Source of the DNA: Bog-473 sp963701955
Lineage (GTDB): Bacteria; Actinomycetota; Acidimicrobiia; Acidimicrobiales; RAAP-2
Direction: 5' to 3'
Assembly: GCA_963701955.1 (NCBI GenBank)
Contig: OY969694.1
Coordinates: 2,356,001-2,420,000 of the forward strand
DNA length: 64,000 nucleotides
The position numbers were made by a program, and so were the translations under genes. Below the pieces are notes generated by a model, which was not told where the DNA came from, ran no database searches, and was given only the letters and a program-made list of their open reading frames with translations. Of the stretch, positions 63,157 to 64,000 are shown in pieces. Numbering within the stretch: position 1 is the first letter of the stretch; each line of letters begins with the position of its first letter.

Positions 63157-64000
63157 GTGAGGATGTTCCGCCTTGTTCGGATGAGCGCGGCGGCCGTGGC
63201 ATCACTCCTTCTCGTCTCGTGCTCCGGAACCACGCCGGGACCGACGGCAACCGGCCCGTCATCGACGGTCGCCCAGTCAACGACGTCGCAGCCGATCACG
63301 ACGACCACGACGACCGTTCCGACCCAGCCTGGGTGGACTCCGGTGTCCAACGGCCCGAACGGTGTCATCGCCGACGAACGGAACGTTACCGTTCCGGATG
63401 GACGACCGATCACGGTGATCCGCTACAGGGGAGGGCAAGTTCGATTCAATCTCCATGTTGGGAGCGAAGATCCACCGCTGGGAGCGGGTGTCCTCGGTCC
63501 GGACTCTTTGTCGTCCGTCAGTCCCGCCGAGAGGCCATCCCTGGTCGGTGCCTTCAATGGCGGATTCAAGACGGGCGCACAGGCTGGTGGGGTCGAGGTG
63601 GACGGACACACACTCACTCCTCTGCTCGCGGGCTTCGCGAGTTTCGTGATCGACGCCAACGGCATGGGCCGGATCGGAGTCTGGGGTTCTTCGGTGCCGA
63701 CGGCCGGCGAACAAGTGGCCAGTGTCAGGCAGAACTTGGATCCACTCATCGAAGATGGTCAGATCAGTCCGCAGATCGACGATCTGGCCGCGTGGGGAGC
63801 AACTCTGGGCGGGGTGCAGGCCACGGCGCGCAGTGCACTGGGCGAGGACGCCAACGGCGACATCCTTTACGCGGGTGCGATGGCTGCGCTGCCATCCGAT
63901 CTCGCCACGGCGCTCTCCGATGACGGGGCTGTCGTCGCCATGGAGCTGGACATAAACCCGGAGTGGATTCAATGCGATCTCGCCCCGGTCGCTGGCGCTG
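63157..64000 (+). CDS. Putative lipoprotein with phosphodiester-glycosidase-like domain (cut by window edge)
   Basis: Open to the right edge. The N-terminus has a short signal (VASLLLVSCSG) with the lipobox LLVS|C, then a Thr/Ser-rich linker, so it is a lipid-anchored surface protein. The domain starts near VSNGPNGVIADERNVTVP and includes SLVGAFNGGFKTG, LLAGFASFVIDANG and RQNLDPLIEDGQ, which resemble NAGPA/phosphodiester glycosidase domains (FNGGF motif). GTG 63157 and ATG 63163 are possible starts. Confidence 0.65.
   Translation, partial: MRMFRLVRMSAAAVASLLLVSCSGTTPGPTATGPSSTVAQSTTSQPITTTTTTVPTQPGWTPVSNGPNGVIADERNVTVPDGRPITVIRYRGGQVRFNLHVGSEDPPLGAGVLGPDSLSSVSPAERPSLVGAFNGGFKTGAQAGGVEVDGHTLTPLLAGFASFVIDANGMGRIGVWGSSVPTAGEQVASVRQNLDPLIEDGQISPQIDDLAAWGATLGGVQATARSALGEDANGDILYAGAMAALPSDLATALSDDGAVVAMELDINPEWIQCDLAPVAGA

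Overview
The window looks like a high-GC Actinomycetota chromosome, probably a relative of Acidimicrobiia. The main pointers are an hspR-regulated dnaK-grpE-dnaJ-hspR-clpB cluster behind a HAIR-type operator, a PPOX/F420-type flavin reductase, the purS/purQ/small-purL form of FGAM synthase, frequent GTG starts with 4-bp gene overlaps, and an exported protein with GYWLVASDGG repeats of a kind I associate with Acidimicrobiia. The lineage call is inference.

Layout. 1-7951: accessory, visibly lower-GC DNA: the end of an SDR gene, a decayed transposase, a PHA synthase, and a TetR / solute-binding-protein / cytochrome P450 group in which the same 16-bp palindrome precedes the binding-protein gene and sits inside the P450 promoter. 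7952-17999: a ~10-kb genomic island bounded by an exact 35-bp direct repeat of the 3' part of tRNA-Gly(CCC). It carries an orphan protein with a possible nuclease core, a RecB-like nuclease/RNase H/SF1 helicase fusion, a calcineurin-like phosphatase, an ARPP-1-like protein translationally coupled to an RNase J-like metallo-beta-lactamase protein, and a protein with a PD-(D/E)XK signature. No integrase gene is visible, but phased GTTGCACG repeats lie next to the tRNA. This cargo is the best candidate for an undescribed (defence-like) system.

18038-33900: core genes: membrane-anchored HdrD/GlpC-like Fe-S oxidoreductase, flavin enzyme, aquaporin, cNMP-binding protein, two PII proteins and AmtB, phosphoglycerate mutase, and the heat-shock cluster. 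34063-47001: purine genes purA-purD-purB-purC-purS-purQ, then an amidase and an antisense small gene, then purL-purF-purM-pyrE. Together these cover most of IMP synthesis plus both adenylosuccinate steps; purN, purE/K and purH are not in the window.

47299-64000: a secreted repeat protein, transporters (two DHA2 MFS, DUF1345-like, FtsX-type permease, Na/Ca-exchanger type), a csoR-led operon (metal sensor, permease with a YHS metal-binding tail, fetA/fetB-type ABC pair) behind a clear CsoR-type operator, a MarR/YceI pair, a VOC protein, and two surface proteins at the right edge, the last cut by the window end.

Five otherwise intact genes (RNase J-like gene twice, hdr-like, dnaK, dnaJ, and the gene at 62191-62950) contain one-base frame breaks, mostly at short homopolymers. 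Because dnaK and dnaJ are among them, I read these as probable sequence errors, and annotate each gene as one CDS across the break.
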